This document shows positions 1-8,786 of a DNA stretch of 64,000 nucleotides, one piece after another; the stretch's first letter is position 1, and each line of letters begins with the position of its first letter. Both the position numbers and the translations under genes were made by a program. The notes under the pieces are model-generated. The model was not told the DNA's origin and ran no database searches. It worked only from the letters and a program-made list of their open reading frames with translations. The stretch comes from CAXMRP01 sp965216515 (GTDB taxonomy: Bacteria; Pseudomonadota; Alphaproteobacteria; Rhizobiales; Afifellaceae): positions 3,224,001 to 3,288,000 of the forward strand of contig OZ244173.1 in assembly GCA_965216515.1 (NCBI GenBank), in the 5' to 3' direction.

Positions 1-377
1 TTGCGCCAATCGCCGGCTACTCACTGGTCGACATGGCAACCAGTGTCGGGGTCGCCGGTATTGTCTTCGTTGTCACATTCGGTTTTTTCGCCATGGGCTG
101 GATTGGCGGCGGCGACGCCAAGCTGGCAACTGCCGTCGCTCTCTGGTTCGGCTGGGATCACGCGCTTATCTATTTCATCTACGCCACGCTCGCGGGCGGG
201 TTGCTGACGTTGGTGATCATCGGTTTTCGTTCTGCGATGCTGCCGGCCAGCTGGTATGCAAATGAATCGATAATGCGCCTCCACAATTCAAAGTCCGGAA
301 TTCCCTACGGTGCGGCGTTTGCATTCGCCGCCCTGTTTGTCTTTCCATCCACCGCATGGTTTGGCGCGGCCATCTGA
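1..377 (+). CDS. cpaA: Prepilin peptidase CpaA/TadV, C-terminal part (5' end outside window)
   Basis: The reading frame is open from base 3 and ends with TGA at 375-377, so the start lies before the window. The visible protein is mostly hydrophobic (several membrane helices). It carries GGGDAKL, the second aspartate motif of the type IV prepilin peptidase family, an aspartic protease of the inner membrane that removes the leader from Flp pilin. It is followed by cpaB to tadC in the usual order of alphaproteobacterial cpa/tad loci. The pilin gene would be expected upstream, outside the window. The short visible part is consistent with the small CpaA-type peptidases that lack a methylase domain. 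Confidence 0.88.
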   Translation, partial: APIAGYSLVDMATSVGVAGIVFVVTFGFFAMGWIGGGDAKLATAVALWFGWDHALIYFIYATLAGGLLTLVIIGFRSAMLPASWYANESIMRLHNSKSGIPYGAAFAFAALFVFPSTAWFGAAI

Positions 378-391
378 AGCATTTCCAAAAA

Positions 392-423
392 AATTGCCGG
401 TTCAGCTGGTCAAACCGGCAATT
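392..423 (+). terminator. Perfect 11-bp hairpin after cpaA
   Basis: AATTGCCGGTT at 392-402 is repeated inverted as AACCGGCAATT at 413-423, with a 10-base loop. It lies 15 bases after the cpaA stop. No clear T-run follows, so it may be a weak terminator or an RNA 3' end stabiliser separating cpaA from the cpaB operon. Confidence 0.5.
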
Positions 424-676
424 GTCGATTTGAACCTGTGGTTGCATTTGTTCGAGCCGCGCCGCACGACCCTCCGCTATGGATTTTCGGCGGCTTTTAC
501 GGCCCGGCCGGACCATTCGTTTCGAAATCGTGACCGATATCGATCGTTTTTCTGGCTGAAATTTGTCGAATTGCAAGCATTGATGGGACATTGTTAACCA
601 TCCTTTGACCTTTCCCCCCGAGACTGCATGAGAACACGACGGCCCCAACGGTTGGGGCATATTCGGGGCTTCCAAG
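424..676 (+). promoter_or_regulatory. Intergenic promoter region of the cpaB-tadC operon, with CtrA-like box and palindrome
   Basis: No convincing gene is seen here. TTAACCAT at 594-601, extended to TTAA-N7-TTGA (594-608), resembles the CtrA binding box TTAA-N7-TTAA known from Caulobacter, where pilus genes are CtrA-controlled. A second element is the palindrome GCCCCAAC-G-GTTGGGGC at 642-658, ending 18 bases before the cpaB start, a possible operator or 5' UTR hairpin. CtrA control is an inference from the box only. Confidence 0.4.
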
Positions 677-1456
677 ATGAAAATGTTCCGCGTTCTGGTA
701 CTTGCCATCGCTTTGATTGCCGGTGGTGCAGCGGCCTATCTGGCTTTGAATCTCGGCTCTTCGGAACCGACGGTTGTTGCTGAGGCGCCGCAGATCGATA
801 CACGCGATGTGTTGATTGCGGTTGGCAACATCGCGCCTGGTACATCCATCACCGCAGACAACGTCAGGTGGCAGGCGTTTCCCGCCGATATCGTCAATCC
901 GACATATATCGACAAGGCAAGCCGGCCTGATGCGATGACCGAGCTGGTGGGCACTGTTGTCCGCAGCATGTTTGTCGAAGGCGAACCGATCCGCAACGGC
1001 AAGCTTGCCCGACCGGAAAGCGGTTTCATGTCGGCGATCCTGCCGTCGGGTATGCGCGCGATCGCTGTCCGGGTATCGGCACAAAGCACCGCCGGTGGCT
1101 TTATCCTGCCCAATGACCGGGTCGATGTGATTCACACGATCCACTCGGAGGGTGCCGAAGGTGCCGCCGGATCGAGCGTAAGTCAGACAATTCTCGACAA
1201 CATCCGCGTCCTGGCCATCGACCAGACGGTCGAGGAGCAGGATGGCGAACGGGTCGTCGTCGGCAAGACGGCAACGCTGGAGCTTGATCCCTCACAGGTC
1301 GAAATCATGACCGCGGCAGAAGCATCCGGCGTCATTTCGCTTTCGTTGCGCAGCATGGCCGATTCCGATGAGGAATCCGTTGCTCGCAAGAGGAAAAAGA
1401 CCGGGACGGTCCAGGTGTTTCGATCCGGTCGGGGAAATCTCGTTCAGACCAGATAG
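677..1456 (+). CDS. cpaB: Flp pilus assembly protein CpaB (RcpC-like)
   Basis: The 259-residue protein has an N-terminal membrane anchor or signal (residues about 4-24) and a SAF-type domain around VLIAVGNIAPGTSITADNV. This is followed by the conserved segment with GMRAIAVRVSAQSTAGGFILPNDRVDV that is typical of the CpaB/RcpC family. These periplasmic proteins work with the secretin CpaC in the outer part of the Flp pilus machine. The length matches the family (about 250-300). It is the first gene of a co-directional run that continues with cpaC 48 bases downstream. Confidence 0.93.
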   Translation: MKMFRVLVLAIALIAGGAAAYLALNLGSSEPTVVAEAPQIDTRDVLIAVGNIAPGTSITADNVRWQAFPADIVNPTYIDKASRPDAMTELVGTVVRSMFVEGEPIRNGKLARPESGFMSAILPSGMRAIAVRVSAQSTAGGFILPNDRVDVIHTIHSEGAEGAAGSSVSQTILDNIRVLAIDQTVEEQDGERVVVGKTATLELDPSQVEIMTAAEASGVISLSLRSMADSDEESVARKRKKTGTVQVFRSGRGNLVQTR

Positions 1457-1504
1457 TCGTCGTCTATCCAGAAGCGGCAAATCGTAGCCGAGGAGCACAA
1501 AAAC

Positions 1505-2995
1505 ATGAATGCGCTTGCATCAATTCGCGCGATCCTGATTGTCGTCATGGCCGTCTTCCTGGCGACCGCACTGGGAACGGATCGTTCTGACGCATCCAGC
1601 GATTTCCCGCGCTACCTGAAGATCAGGGCCGGTGAGACGGTGAACAACCGGCCGGTTCGGCTCGGGGTGAACAAGTCCCTGGTCGTTGAACTTCCGGTCG
1701 ATGCTGGCGATGTGCTGGTGTCCAATCCGGAGATCGCCGACGCCGTCTTGCGGACGTCACGCCGGCTCTACCTGATCGGTGTCAAACTGGGTCAGGCCAA
1801 CATCTTCCTGTTTGATGGCGCCGGCGGACAGATCGCCAGTTTCGACGTCTATGTCGATATCGACCTGACGGCGCTCAACCGCCTGCTTGCGGAGGCGATT
1901 CCTGAAGGCAACGTCAAGGCCGAAGGCATGAACGGCAATATCGTCCTGCGCGGCGAGGTTGCATCGGCAGGTGCATCGTCCCGCGCCCAGGAAATCACCA
2001 TCGGCATGCTGCAGGGCACGCCGCTTGGCAAGGACGAAGAGGGCGGCGGCGAACTGGAAAAGAAGGTCGTCAATCTGCTGACAATCATGGGTGTCGAACA
2101 GGTCAGCCTGAAGGTCACCATTGCCGAAGTGCAGCGCGAGGTCGTCAAGCAGCTCGGCATCAACACCCAGGCGCTGATCAATTCCGGTTCGTTCACTTTC
2201 GGCCGGCTGGTCGGCGGCGGATTCGGTCCGGCAACGCTCTCGCCCCTGACATTCCCGTTCACCTCGGGTCGGGCGGCCTCGGAAGCCTCACTCGGATTTA
2301 ACGACGGAACCACCTCCGTGGCCGCGACCATCCGGGCTCTTGAGGAAACCCGTATGCTGCGGACGCTCGCCGAGCCGACACTGACGGCGGTCTCCGGCGA
2401 AACGGCGAATTTCCTGGTTGGTGGCGAATTCCCCATTCCCGTATCAACGGACGAGAACGGTGTGACGGTTTCATTCAAGCAGTTTGGCGTGAATCTGGCA
2501 TTCACTCCGGTTGTCCTGTCCGCCGGTCGCATCAGCCTGAAAGTGCGCGCCGAGGTCAGCGATATCGCCTCAGAAGGTGCGTTCGCTCAGGAATTCGGCC
2601 TGAATCAGGCGCTCGTTATTCCCGGAATCAGCGTCCGCAGGACGGAGACGACGGTCGAGCTTCCCTCAGGCGGTGCCTTCGTTCTGGCCGGCCTGGTCCA
2701 GGAGGAAACCCGGCGTGCGCTCAATGGTTTGCCGGGATTGCGTCGATTGCCGATCCTCGGATCCCTGTTTTCGTCCAAGGACTTCATCCGGGCGGACACC
2801 GAGCTTGTGGTGATCGCCACCCCTTATCTGGTGAGGCCTGTCTCACCCAAGCAGCTGGCGCGGCCGGATGACAATCTTGTCCTCGCCAACGATCGGGAAG
2901 CCTTTTTCATGAACAGGCTGACCAAAATCTACGGCAACGCGGCCGACCGCCCGTCCGGCGGTTATACCGGATCCATCGGTTTTGCGTTCGACTAA
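1505..2995 (+). CDS. cpaC: Flp pilus outer-membrane secretin CpaC (RcpA)
   Basis: The 496-residue protein has a signal peptide (residues about 1-30), an N-terminal secretin-associated domain, a BON-like segment (residues about 110-160), and a C-terminal type II/III secretin domain with GGEFPIPV and LVVIATPYLVRP. CpaC forms the outer-membrane ring through which the Flp pilus leaves the cell. The size and domain order are standard for Caulobacter and rhizobial CpaC. The start at 1505 gives a clean signal peptide and is kept. Confidence 0.95.
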   Translation: MNALASIRAILIVVMAVFLATALGTDRSDASSDFPRYLKIRAGETVNNRPVRLGVNKSLVVELPVDAGDVLVSNPEIADAVLRTSRRLYLIGVKLGQANIFLFDGAGGQIASFDVYVDIDLTALNRLLAEAIPEGNVKAEGMNGNIVLRGEVASAGASSRAQEITIGMLQGTPLGKDEEGGGELEKKVVNLLTIMGVEQVSLKVTIAEVQREVVKQLGINTQALINSGSFTFGRLVGGGFGPATLSPLTFPFTSGRAASEASLGFNDGTTSVAATIRALEETRMLRTLAEPTLTAVSGETANFLVGGEFPIPVSTDENGVTVSFKQFGVNLAFTPVVLSAGRISLKVRAEVSDIASEGAFAQEFGLNQALVIPGISVRRTETTVELPSGGAFVLAGLVQEETRRALNGLPGLRRLPILGSLFSSKDFIRADTELVVIATPYLVRPVSPKQLARPDDNLVLANDREAFFMNRLTKIYGNAADRPSGGYTGSIGFAFD

Positions 2996-3021
2996 TTCGG
3001 GACGTGTTGGGAGTGAGCAAT

Positions 3022-3744
3022 ATGACTTCGCATGACAGAAAATCCGGCACTGCCCGCATTTCGCGTACGGTCCCGGTCGCCTTGGCCCTGCTGATGGGTG
3101 CTGGTGCGCTTGCAGGGTGCCAGTCGACCGCGACGACCGACATCCAGCTGATGCGGCAAGACTACACCAAGCATCATCCGATCATGCTGTCGGAAGAGCC
3201 GCACTATCTGGAGCTTGCAATCGGCATGAAGGCGCGCACCCTGTCTGCGGACATAGCGCGCGCCATCCACAATCATGTCGCCGACTATCGCAAGACCGGA
3301 ACCGGTGCCATGACCATCCAGGTGCCGAGCGGTTCGGCCAATGAGGTCGCCGCCGTGTCTGCCGGTCGCGAGGCGGCCCGCATCATGGTTCGCGCTGGTG
3401 TGCCGAAATCCCTGATCCGGATGGTTCCCTACAAGGTCCACAACGGCGACAAGATCGCACCGGTCCGGCTCACCTTCCTGAAGGTCAAGGCGGTAACACC
3501 GGAATGTGGCCTGTGGCCGGAGGATTCGACAGCCACGGTCGACAATTCTCCGTACTACAACTTTGGCTGCGCGCAACAGCACAACCTCGCCGCCATGGTC
3601 GACAATCCCGCCGATTTCGCGGCTCCGCGTGCCATCGGAGCGGCCAACGGCGCCCGCCGCGCCAAGGTCCTGACCGACTATGCGCAGGGCAATGAAACCA
3701 AGTCCGGAAGCTCGCTAATCGGCAGCGAGATAGGGGGTGACTGA
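3022..3744 (+). CDS. cpaD: Pilus assembly lipoprotein CpaD
   Basis: This start is chosen because GGGAG lies 8-10 bases upstream and it gives a normal lipoprotein signal ending in GALAGC, with the lipobox Cys at residue 33. An in-frame GTG at 3004 is less likely. The 240-residue protein matches the CpaD family (Caulobacter type), including the C-terminal part with PECGLWPED and NFGCAQQHNLAAMVDNP. Family members are exported lipoproteins needed for Flp pilus assembly, probably as secretin partners. The gene sits between cpaC and cpaE, as expected. Confidence 0.92.
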   Translation: MTSHDRKSGTARISRTVPVALALLMGAGALAGCQSTATTDIQLMRQDYTKHHPIMLSEEPHYLELAIGMKARTLSADIARAIHNHVADYRKTGTGAMTIQVPSGSANEVAAVSAGREAARIMVRAGVPKSLIRMVPYKVHNGDKIAPVRLTFLKVKAVTPECGLWPEDSTATVDNSPYYNFGCAQQHNLAAMVDNPADFAAPRAIGAANGARRAKVLTDYAQGNETKSGSSLIGSEIGGD

Positions 3745-3748
3745 AGAT

Positions 3749-5068
3749 ATGAGCAATCTCGCACTCGATACCACCGAACTGCCTGAGGTCGACGAGACAC
3801 CGCGTCCCGACGACGCAAGGCCGGTTCCGCGGATTACGATTCAGGCCTTCTGTGACACACCGGAAGTCGCCGGCACCATCGAAATGGCGGCGAGCGACCG
3901 GCGGATGACTCGCGCTCACGTCAAGGTGCATACCGGGGGCATTTCCGCGGCGACGGAATTCTACAAATCCGCGCCGACACCGAACCTGATCGTCACGGAA
4001 AGCCGGTTACCGGCCCATGAACTGATGGGACAGCTCGACCAGCTTGCCGAAGTCTGCGACGCCGGCACCAAGGTCATGGTCATCGGCCACAACAACGACG
4101 TCAATGTCTATCGCGAGCTTCTGAAGCGCGGGGTCAGCGAATACCTTGTGACGCCGATCGATGTGATGTCGGTGATCAGTTCGGTATCCCAGATCTACCA
4201 CGAGGAAGGGGCCGGCAAGCTCGGCCACATCTATGCCTTCATCGGCTCCAAGGGCGGCGTGGGTTCCTCCACCATGGCCCACAATATCGCCTGGACGATG
4301 GCCAGGGTCTTCGGTTCCGACGTCATCCTGGCGGATCTGGATTTGCCGTTTGGCACCGCCGGGCTCGACTTCAATCAGGACCCGCCGCAGGGCATTGCGG
4401 AAGCCGTTTTCGGTGGCGACCGTCTGGACGAAGTGCTGCTCGACCGCCTGCTGACCAAGTGCGAGGAGCATTTGAGTCTTCTGGCCGCGCCGGCCTCGCT
4501 CGACAAGCCTTATGATTTCGATGAGGTGGCCTTTGACCAGGTGCTCGATGTCGTCCAGTCGAACGTGCCCTCCGTGGTTCTCGATCTGCCGCATATGTGG
4601 TCTGCCTGGACGCGCAAGATGATGGTTGTCGCTGATGAGGTCATCATCACCGCGACACCCGATCTTGCCAATCTGCGCAACGCCAAGAACATCGTGGATC
4701 TGTTGAAGCAGGCCCGCCCGAACGATGTGGCGCCAAAACTGATCCTCAACCAGATCGGCGTGCCCAAGCGTCCGGAAATCAAGCCGGAAGACTTCGCCGC
4801 CGCGCTGCAGATGGATCCGATCGCCACGATTCCGTTCGATCCGCTGCTCTTCGGCACTGCCGCCAACAACGGACAGATGATCGCCGAGGCTTCGGCCAAG
4901 ACGAACATCTCCGACACGTTCGCCGACATCGCCCAGATCGTCACCGGCCGCAAGGAATTGCGTGGCAATCGCAAGAGCAAGATGAAGGTGGCGCCGTTCC
5001 TGGACAGGTTGAAATCCAAGAAGGCGGCCGGCGGTGGCAAGTCACGAAAATCAGGCGGCAAGAAGTAG
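3749..5068 (+). CDS. cpaE: Pilus assembly ATPase-like protein CpaE (TadZ)
   Basis: The 439-residue protein has an N-terminal receiver-like domain (residues about 30-150). It is followed by a MinD/ParA-type ATPase domain with the deviant P-loop SKGGVGSST near residue 167, and a lysine-rich C-terminus. CpaE/TadZ is a polar localisation factor for the Flp pilus machine. ATG 3749 lies four bases after the cpaD stop. A GTG at 3737, overlapping cpaD by 8 bases, is possible, but AGGGGG at 3732-3737 sits too close to it and fits 3749 better. Confidence 0.92.
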   Translation: MSNLALDTTELPEVDETPRPDDARPVPRITIQAFCDTPEVAGTIEMAASDRRMTRAHVKVHTGGISAATEFYKSAPTPNLIVTESRLPAHELMGQLDQLAEVCDAGTKVMVIGHNNDVNVYRELLKRGVSEYLVTPIDVMSVISSVSQIYHEEGAGKLGHIYAFIGSKGGVGSSTMAHNIAWTMARVFGSDVILADLDLPFGTAGLDFNQDPPQGIAEAVFGGDRLDEVLLDRLLTKCEEHLSLLAAPASLDKPYDFDEVAFDQVLDVVQSNVPSVVLDLPHMWSAWTRKMMVVADEVIITATPDLANLRNAKNIVDLLKQARPNDVAPKLILNQIGVPKRPEIKPEDFAAALQMDPIATIPFDPLLFGTAANNGQMIAEASAKTNISDTFADIAQIVTGRKELRGNRKSKMKVAPFLDRLKSKKAAGGGKSRKSGGKK

Positions 5069-5095
5069 GTCGGCTGACAAGGGAGTAGGGTATCG

Positions 5096-6571
5096 ATGTT
5101 CGGTAAGCGGATGGAAGGCGGGGAAGCCGTCGAAAGAAAACCGGTACAACCGGCGATCGAGCACGACCAGAGCGCGGCGCCGCCGCCAGCTCCCGACCAG
5201 GAAAAATCGGCTCAGCCGCAGCAGCCCAAAAAGCCTGCTGCGGCGCCTGCGGCGCCTGAACGCCGCCCGACCCGCAAATCGGATGAATATTACGACGTCA
5301 AGACGCAGATTTTTGGCGCCCTGATCGACACCATCGATCTGTCTCAATTGTCCAAGATGGACCTTGAGCAGGCCCGCGACGAAATTCGCGATATCGTCAA
5401 CGACATCATCACCGTCAAGAATGTGGTGATGTCGATCTCCGAGCAGGAATCGCTGCTGGAGGATATCTGCAACGACGTTCTCGGTTACGGACCGTTGGAG
5501 CCGCTTCTGGCGCGCGACGATATTGCCGATATCATGGTCAACGGCGCCGACATGACTTACATCGAAGTGGCCGGCAAGGTTGAGGAAACCGATGTCCGGT
5601 TTCGTGACAACGGTCAGCTTCTGAATATCTGCCAACGCATTGTCAGCCAGGTCGGTCGACGTGTCGACGACTCAAGCCCGATCTGCGACGCCCGTCTGCC
5701 CGACGGCTCGCGTGTCAATGTCATTGCACCGCCCCTGGCCATCGACGGTCCGGCGCTCACCATTCGTAAGTTCAAGAAGGACAAGCTGACCCTCGATCAA
5801 CTGGTTCAGTTCGGTTCGATCACGCCCGAAGGGTCGACAATTCTCCAGATTATCGGCCGTGTGCGCTGCAATGTTCTGATCTCCGGCGGTACCGGCTCCG
5901 GTAAGACGACACTTCTCAACTGCCTCACGCGCTATATCGACCATGACGAGCGTATCGTGACCTGCGAGGATGCGGCGGAACTCCAGCTTCAGCAGCCGCA
6001 TACGGTTCGCCTGGAAACCCGGCCTCCCAATCTGGAAGGCGAAGGCGAGGTGACCATGCGCGACCTGGTCAAGAACTGTCTGCGTATGCGCCCGGAACGG
6101 ATAATCGTCGGCGAGGTGCGCGGACCTGAGGCGTTTGACCTTCTTCAGGCGATGAACACCGGCCACGACGGATCCATGGGCACGCTCCATGCCAACTCGC
6201 CACGCGAAGCCATGTCTCGTATCGAGTCGATGATCACAATGGGCGGGTATTCGCTGCCCTCGCGCACGATCCGCGAGATGATCTGCTCGTCGATCGATGT
6301 GATCGTCCAGGCCGCCCGTCTGCGCGACGGCTCGCGCCGCATCACCCACATCACCGAAGTGCTCGGGATGGAGGGCGATGTCATCATCACCCAGGACCTG
6401 TTTGTCTATGAAATGACCGGCGAAGACACCAGCGGCAAGGTAATAGGCCGCCATCGTTCCACCGGGATCGGTCGGCCGGCGTTTTGGGATCGTGCGCGCT
6501 ACTTCAACGAGGAACAGCGCCTCGCTGCGGCGCTCGATTCCGCGGAGATCGAAGAGCCGATGCAGGCTTGA
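5096..6571 (+). CDS. cpaF: Flp pilus secretion ATPase CpaF (TadA)
   Basis: The 491-residue secretion ATPase has a Pro/Ala/Gln-rich N-terminal linker (residues about 20-60), an N-terminal domain, and a hexameric ATPase core. The core shows Walker A GGTGSGKTT near residues 263-271, the Asp and His boxes in LLQAMNTGHDGSMGTLHANSP, and the usual CpaF C-terminus. It powers Flp pilus assembly at the inner membrane. It follows cpaE by 27 bases. The in-operon gap to tadB (145 bases) is long and holds an inverted repeat. Confidence 0.95.
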   Translation: MFGKRMEGGEAVERKPVQPAIEHDQSAAPPPAPDQEKSAQPQQPKKPAAAPAAPERRPTRKSDEYYDVKTQIFGALIDTIDLSQLSKMDLEQARDEIRDIVNDIITVKNVVMSISEQESLLEDICNDVLGYGPLEPLLARDDIADIMVNGADMTYIEVAGKVEETDVRFRDNGQLLNICQRIVSQVGRRVDDSSPICDARLPDGSRVNVIAPPLAIDGPALTIRKFKKDKLTLDQLVQFGSITPEGSTILQIIGRVRCNVLISGGTGSGKTTLLNCLTRYIDHDERIVTCEDAAELQLQQPHTVRLETRPPNLEGEGEVTMRDLVKNCLRMRPERIIVGEVRGPEAFDLLQAMNTGHDGSMGTLHANSPREAMSRIESMITMGGYSLPSRTIREMICSSIDVIVQAARLRDGSRRITHITEVLGMEGDVIITQDLFVYEMTGEDTSGKVIGRHRSTGIGRPAFWDRARYFNEEQRLAAALDSAEIEEPMQA

Positions 6572-6617
6572 TGGCGCCGACGCTCGTCGGGCCGGATCGG
6601 ATTTCGGGTGCCACGGG

Positions 6618-6647
6618 CGCCCGCGCAGCAAGAGGACGCCGCGGGCG
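6618..6647 (+). repeat. Inverted repeat between cpaF and tadB
   Basis: CGCCCGCG at 6618-6625 pairs perfectly with CGCGGGCG at 6640-6647 across a 14-base loop. It lies in the 144-base gap between cpaF and tadB. It could be an intercistronic RNA hairpin that tunes downstream expression. No T-run follows, so full termination is unlikely. Confidence 0.35.
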
Positions 6648-6715
6648 TCCGCCAGTGAAATTTGGGCCGCGGCAAGACCTGCCGGACCGATGTGCCAGTG
6701 GAGCCGGAAAGTAAG

Positions 6716-7717
6716 ATGAACTCACCGCAAACGGTTCAAATCGCAATCCTGTTTCTGATCGTACTGACCATCGGTGCGATCGGCCTGACGCTGTTCCTGC
6801 CGACAATTGTCGGTTCGCGCAAATCCGGCAAACGTTTGGATCAGGTCACCGCGTCGCGCAATCCCAGCGACCGCAAGGCGGCGGCCGACGAGAAGCGGCG
6901 CAAGCGGAGCGTCGAGGAGACACTGAAGGAAATCGAGGAGCAGCAGAAGCTGCGGCTCAACAAGTCGGCCAAACCGTCCCTGACCGTCCGCATGCGTCAG
7001 GCCGGTCTGAGCTGGACGAAAAACACATATATTGTCGTTTGTGTCCTGGCCGGGTTGTTTTCGTTCGCCATGGCGATCTTCGCCGGCGGGGCCTCGCTGT
7101 TGCCGGCCGTCGGTTTTGCATTGGCCGGCGGTCTTCTGCTCCCGCATGTCTATGTCTCCTACAAGCGCAAATTGCAGTTCAAGAAGTTTCTCAATGAATT
7201 TCCCAACGCCGTGGATGTGATCGTTCGCGGCGTCAAAGCCGGTTTGCCGCTCATCGATTGCATGAAAGTGATCGCTTCCGACTCCCAGGAGCCGGTGCGC
7301 AGCGAATTCCGTGAAATTATCGAAGACCAGACACTCGGCCTGCCCATGGACGAGGCCGTGTCGCGCCTGGTGGAGCGGATCCCGCTCGCGGAGGCCAACT
7401 TCTTCGCCATCGTCGTTGCAATTCAGTCCAGATCGGGTGGCTCATTGTCGGAAGCCCTGGGCAATCTCTCCAAGGTATTGCGTGACCGCAAGAAGATGGA
7501 AGCCAAAATCCGCGCCATGTCGGCGGAAGCGAAGTCCTCCGCCGGCATCATCGCCGCCCTGCCGGTTGTTGTCACGGTTCTGGTCTACTTCTCCACGCCC
7601 GAATACATCCTGCGCCTGTTTGAGACCACGACCGGCAACTGGGTGCTGATGGGCAGCGGCCTGTGGATGCTGATGGGCATTCTCGTCATGCGCAAGATGA
7701 TCAACTTCGATTTCTAG
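6716..7717 (+). CDS. tadB: Flp pilus inner-membrane protein TadB
   Basis: The 333-residue protein carries a type II secretion F (GspF/T2SSF) domain with paired membrane helices near the N-terminus, around residues 110-145, and at the C-terminus. It includes the family segment with VKAGLPLIDCMKVIA and SRSGGSLSEALGNLS. TadB and TadC form the inner-membrane platform of the Flp pilus. ATG 6716 is chosen because GGAAAG lies just upstream and the protein then starts with the expected membrane segment. An upstream in-frame ATG at 6662 would add 18 atypical residues. Confidence 0.92.
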   Translation: MNSPQTVQIAILFLIVLTIGAIGLTLFLPTIVGSRKSGKRLDQVTASRNPSDRKAAADEKRRKRSVEETLKEIEEQQKLRLNKSAKPSLTVRMRQAGLSWTKNTYIVVCVLAGLFSFAMAIFAGGASLLPAVGFALAGGLLLPHVYVSYKRKLQFKKFLNEFPNAVDVIVRGVKAGLPLIDCMKVIASDSQEPVRSEFREIIEDQTLGLPMDEAVSRLVERIPLAEANFFAIVVAIQSRSGGSLSEALGNLSKVLRDRKKMEAKIRAMSAEAKSSAGIIAALPVVVTVLVYFSTPEYILRLFETTTGNWVLMGSGLWMLMGILVMRKMINFDF

Positions 7718-7758
7718 CGTGCCGACCTCAAGGACAATGATCAGCGGATCCTGCGACC

Positions 7759-8721
7759 ATGTTTGAAAATCCCGAACTCATCATCGCCATTGCTGCAGCG
7801 GTATCCGTCTTCTCGGCTGTCGTCGTGGTCAGCTGGCCTTATCTGGTGCGCGACAATCTGTCGAACCGGATGCGGCAGGTCGCCAGCGAACGGGAGCGTA
7901 TCCGCGCCCGCGAGCGTGCCAAGATGCAGGCCGCTCAGAAACAGACAGCCGGATCGCTGCGCCGCGAACCGTCCAAGCTCTTCAAGGATATCGTCGACCG
8001 CCTGAACCTTGTGAAGCAGGCCGAGAACGGCCAGATTGCCAAAGATCTCCGGATGGCCGGCTTCCGGGGTCAGAATCCGATCTTCGCGTTCCTGATCGCC
8101 CGCACGGTCATGCCGATTGTGTTTTTTGCCCTGGCAATCGCCTACGTCTTTTTCCTGACAGACTTCGATCGGCCCTTTTTGATGAAGCTGGGCATCTGTC
8201 TGGGCGTGGCGTATGTCGGCTTTTATGCGCCCGGCGTTTACGTCAAGAACGCGATCAGCAAGCGCCAGCTCGCCATTCGGCGCGCCTGGCCGGACGCTCT
8301 CGACCTGCTCCTGATCTGCGTGGAATCGGGCATGGGTATCGAGACCGCCTTCCGCAAGGTTTCCGAGGAAATCAGCCGGCAATGCATCGAATTGGCCGAG
8401 GAATTGAGCCTGACGACGGCTGAACTGTCCTATCTGCAAAACCGTCGGCGCGCGTACGAAAATCTTGGCGAACGCACCGGCCTTGAAGGCGTCAAGGCGG
8501 TTGTCACGAGCCTTATTCAATCGGAACGCTACGGTACGCCGCTGGCCCATTCGCTGCGTGTGCTTGCCCAGGAAAATCGCGACATGCGCATGGCCGAAGC
8601 CGAGAAGAAGGCTGCTGCGCTGCCGCCAAAACTGACAGTGCCCATGATCCTCTTCTTCCTGCCTGTCCTGTTTGCCGTCATTATCACCCCGGCCGTGATC
8701 CAGGTCATGGGTTACGAATAG
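7759..8721 (+). CDS. tadC: Flp pilus inner-membrane protein TadC
   Basis: The 320-residue paralogue of TadB has an N-terminal membrane helix, two central helices (residues about 110-155), the T2SSF domain (WPDALDLLLICVESGMGIE) and a C-terminal helix pair. It is the last gene of the run. The next gene, truA, is on the opposite strand. TadD, which follows tadC in many tad loci, and the minor pilins TadE/F/G are not present next to it, so they must lie elsewhere if they exist. Confidence 0.92.
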   Translation: MFENPELIIAIAAAVSVFSAVVVVSWPYLVRDNLSNRMRQVASERERIRARERAKMQAAQKQTAGSLRREPSKLFKDIVDRLNLVKQAENGQIAKDLRMAGFRGQNPIFAFLIARTVMPIVFFALAIAYVFFLTDFDRPFLMKLGICLGVAYVGFYAPGVYVKNAISKRQLAIRRAWPDALDLLLICVESGMGIETAFRKVSEEISRQCIELAEELSLTTAELSYLQNRRRAYENLGERTGLEGVKAVVTSLIQSERYGTPLAHSLRVLAQENRDMRMAEAEKKAAALPPKLTVPMILFFLPVLFAVIITPAVIQVMGYE

Positions 8722-8754
8722 GCAAAGCCGACAAGGCCATCGCAGAAACCGAAC

Positions 8755-8778
8755 GCCCGGCCGCGCCATCGGCCGGGC
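8755..8778. terminator. GC-rich hairpin between convergent tadC and truA
   Basis: GCCCGGCCG at 8755-8763 and CGGCCGGGC at 8770-8778 form a perfect 9-bp stem with a 6-base loop, midway between the convergent stops. It is a likely bidirectional terminator, although T-runs are weak on both strands. Confidence 0.6.
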
Positions 8779-8786
8779 AATTGCGT

